Assembly: GCA_963556195.1 (NCBI GenBank)
Contig: CAUVYP010000579.1
Coordinates: forward strand, 2,480,001-2,544,000
Length of the DNA: 64,000 nt
Source of the DNA: Sepiola atlantica
Taxonomy: Eukaryota > Mollusca > Cephalopoda > Sepiida > Sepiolidae
Direction: 5' to 3'
Under the pieces are notes generated by a model. That model did no database searches. It saw only the letters and a program-made list of their open reading frames with translations, and was not told the DNA's origin. Position numbers and translations under genes: made by a program. This document shows positions 61,540-64,000 of this stretch, one piece after another. Within the stretch, counting starts at the first letter, position 1; the number at the start of each line of letters is the position of its first letter.

Positions 61540-63957
61540 TTGTTGATGTTTTGCGTATTCAGTTTGTATCGACATATCTCCGGGAGTACAAGAGCTGAAC
61601 TTCTGAAACTTGGTACTTCAGTAGAAAATGTGTGTCCGCTAATGTCTGCAAAGTTTCAGAGCACAATTTGTATAAATGTGGAAGTTATAAACACAAGCGA
61701 TATCAACTTAAAATCGCACTAAATTTTGTTGATGTTTTGCGTATTCAGTTTGTATCGACATATCTCCGGGAGTACAAGAGCTGAACTTCTGAAACTTGGT
61801 ACTTCAGTAGAAAATGTGTGTCCGCTAATGTCTGCAAAGTTTCGGAGCACAATTCTTATAAATGTGGAAGTTATTAACAAAAGACCTATCAACTTTAAAT
61901 CGCACTAAATTTTGTTGATGTTTTGCGTATTCAGTTTGTATCGACATATCTCCGGGAGTACAAGAGCTGAACTTCTGAAACTTGGTACTTCAGTAGAAAA
62001 TGTGTGTCCGCTTATGTCTGCAAAGTTTCGGAGCACAATTCTTATAAATGTGGAAGTTATTAACACAAGCGATATACCTTTTAAATCGCACTAAATTTTG
62101 TTGATGTTTTTCGTATTCAGTTTGTATCGACATATCTCCGGGAGTACAAGAGCTGAACTTCTGAAACTTGGTACTTCAGTAGAAAATGTGTGTCCGCTAA
62201 TGTCTGCAAAGTTTCAGAGCACAATTCTTATAAATGTGGAAGTTATAAACAAAAGCGATATCAACTTAAAATCGCACTAAATTTTGTTGATGTTTTGCGT
62301 ATTCAGTTTGTATCGACATATCTCCGGGAGTACAAGAGCTGAACTTCTGAAACTTGGTACTTCAGTAGAAAATGTGTGTCCGCTAATGTCTGCAAAGTTT
62401 CAGAGCACAATTCTTATAAATGTGGAAGTTATAAACAAAAGCGATATCAACTAAAAATCGCACTAAATTTTGTTGATGTTTTGCGTATTCAGTTTGTATC
62501 GACATATCTCCGGGAGTACAAGAGCTGAACTTCTGAAACTTGGTACTTCAGTAGAAAATGTGTGTCCGCTAATTTCTGCAAAGTTTCAGAGCACAATTTG
62601 TATAAATGTGGAAGTTATAAACACAAGCGATATCAACTTAAAATCGCACTAAATTTTGTTGATGTTTTGCGTATTCAGTTTGTATCGACATATCTCCGGG
62701 AGTACAAGAGCTGAACTTCTGAAACTTGGTACTTCAGTAGAAAATGTGTGTCCGCTTATGTCTGCAAAGTTTCGGAGCACAATTCTTATAAATGTGGAAG
62801 TTATTAACACAAGCGATATACCTTTTAAATCGCACTAAATTTTGTTGATGTTTTGCGTATTCAGTTTGTATCGACATATCTCCGGGAGTACAAGAGCTGA
62901 ACTTCTGAAACTTGGTACTTCAGTAGAAAATGTGTGTCCGCTAATGTCTGCAAAGTTTCAGAGCACAATTCTTATAAATGTGGAAGTTATAAACAAAAGC
63001 GATATCAACTTAAAATCGCACTAAATTTTGTTGATGTTTTGCGTATTCAGTTTGTATCGACATATCTCCGGGAGTACAAGAGCTGAACTTCTGAAACTTG
63101 GTACTTCAGTAGAAAATGTGTGTCCGCTAATGTCTGCAAAGTTTCAGAGCACAATTTGTATAAATGTGGAAGTTATAAACACAAGCGATATCAACTTAAA
63201 ATCGCACTAAATTTTGTTGATGTTTTGCGTATTCAGTTTGTATCGACATATCTCCGGGAGTACAAGAGCTGAACTTCTGAAACTTGGTACTTCAGTAGAA
63301 AATGTGTGTCCGCTAATGTCTGCAAAGTTTCGGAGCACAATTCTTATAAATGTGGAAGTTATTAACAAAAGACCTATCAACTTTAAATCGCACTAAATTT
63401 TGTTTATGTTTTGCGTATTCAGTTTGTATCGACATATCTCCGGGAGTACAAGAGCTGAACTTCTGAAACTTGGTACTTCAGTAGAAAATGTGTGTCCGCT
63501 TATGTCTGCAAAGTTTCGGAGCACAATTCTTATAAATGTGGAAGTTATTAACACAAGCGATATACCTTTTAAATCGCACTAAATTTTGTTGATGTTTTGC
63601 GTATTCAGTTTGTATCGACATATCTCCGGGAGTACAAGAGCTGAACTTCTGAAACTTGGTACTTCAGTAGCAAATGTGTGTCCGCTAATGTCTGCAAAGT
63701 TTCAGAGCACAATTCTTATAAATGTGGAAGTTATAAACAAAAGCGATATCAACTTAAAATCGCACTAAATTTTGTTGATGTTTTGCGTATTCAGTTTGTA
63801 TCGACATATCTCCGGGAGTACAAGAGCTGAACTTCTGAAACTTGGTACTTCAGTAGAAAATGTGTGTCCGCTAATGTCTGCAAAGTTTCAGAGCACAATT
63901 TGTATAAATGTGGAAGTTATAAACACAAGCGATATCAACTTAAAATCGCACTAAATT
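61354..63957 (+). repeat. Third copy of the 44.2-46.3 kb block, then fC A B
   Basis: A B D C A(GATGTTTTTCG) A B' C A B D matches 44245-46290 at an offset of 17109 bp, including the D at 61726 that is not followed by TTGTTTATG. The A at 62284 has CAACTAAAAATCG. After the D at 63214 comes an ordinary fC instead of the CTCCAGGAG form, so the copy ends near there. A private GTAGCAAATG is at 63586. Confidence 0.9.
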
Positions 63958-64000
63958 TTGTTGATGTTTTGCGTATTCAGTTTGTATCGACATATCTCCG
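63958..64000 (+). repeat. Partial monomer at the window end
   Basis: The first 43 bases of a monomer with the ordinary TTGTTGATG start. No type marker is reached. The array continues beyond the window. Confidence 0.97.

Larger units (their letters stand above)
1..64000 (+). repeat. Satellite DNA array, 186-bp monomer, fills the window
   Basis: Every stretch is a copy of one 186-bp unit, and landmarks such as GCGTATTCAG, CATATCTCCGGGAG and AATCGCACTAAATTTTG recur every 186 bases. All copies have the same orientation. From base 168 to 63957 the spacing resolves into 343 complete monomers with a net length change of minus 8 (one +1, nine -1). Copies of the same type are usually identical or differ by one or two bases, while different types differ at up to about ten positions. 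A monomer slightly longer than nucleosomal DNA, arranged in multi-monomer HORs, is typical of eukaryotic centromeric or pericentromeric satellites; that location is inference. No flank or unrelated insertion is visible. Confidence 0.99.

Noticed and set aside
168..63954. Hundreds of tandem 60-codon genes
   Set aside because: The frames are identical because the DNA is a 186-base repeat divisible by three. There is no coding signature, no regulatory context, and copies with stops, frameshifts or lost starts persist.
1..64000. CRISPR array
   Set aside because: There are no variable spacers between short repeats; the entire 186-base unit is repeated and the variation is in shared types.
1..64000. 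Bacterial, phage or plasmid origin
   Set aside because: No genes, replication elements or prokaryotic gene spacing over 64 kb; such an array is known only from eukaryotic chromosomes.
1..64000. Inverted segments or an orientation switch
   Set aside because: Every monomer reads in the same direction and I saw no reverse-complement copy.

Overview
The whole 64 kb window is one uninterrupted tandem array of a single 186-bp satellite monomer, all copies head to tail on one strand. The window opens at monomer base 20 and ends 43 bases into another monomer, so both array edges lie outside. It holds 343 complete monomers by coordinate arithmetic: 333 of 186 bp, one of 187 bp (726-912) and nine of 185 bp. 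I see no gene, RNA gene, transposon, CRISPR array or unrelated insertion. An array of this size and homogeneity indicates a eukaryotic chromosome, most likely centromeric, pericentromeric or other heterochromatin. A representative monomer has 66 G+C of 186 (about 35%). Its 6 CpG against about 5.8 expected shows no CpG depletion, which fits an invertebrate or another weakly methylated genome better than a vertebrate. I do not recognise the monomer family and name no species.

Monomers fall into recurrent types. Base numbering starts at the TTGTTGATG that begins each copy. A: 119 A, 130-131 CT, 155 A. B: 119 A, 130-131 TG, 155 C; B' is B with 105 T. C: 102 T, 119 G, 150 T, 155 C, 165-168 ACCT, 171 T. 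D: 119 G, 150 T, 155 A, 159-162 ACCT, 171 T, and the next monomer carries T at base 6 (written 'f' before the next type). E: 119 G, otherwise as A. F: A with 155 C. G: C with 102 A and 142 A. H: F with 138 G. Types are ordered into higher-order repeats (HORs).

Layout. 168-8910: a 9-monomer HOR (F G B E E B' C A H) with internal deletions, flanked by mixed monomers. 8911-13746: a related 9-mer (1674 bp). 13747-22674: three 13-mers (2418 bp), with one 9-mer between the second and third, forming a larger 35-monomer (6510 bp) periodicity. 22675-27324: a mosaic carrying copies of distant left-hand segments. 27325-63957: a right-hand domain built from A-B-D-fC tetramers, a 10-mer (1859 bp), a diagnostic 8-mer (1487 bp, five copies), a right-hand 9-mer, a 12-mer (2232 bp) and a recent dimer duplication. 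Several markers occur only left or only right of about 25-27 kb.

Each monomer has a 60-codon open frame only because the period is divisible by three. Variants do not favour silent changes, so I annotate no protein. The interest lies in the array's structure: ordering rules between monomer types, nested duplications whose relative order can be read from shared mutations, and chimeric monomers at duplication junctions. All typing was done by eye. The array is only as reliable as the assembly.
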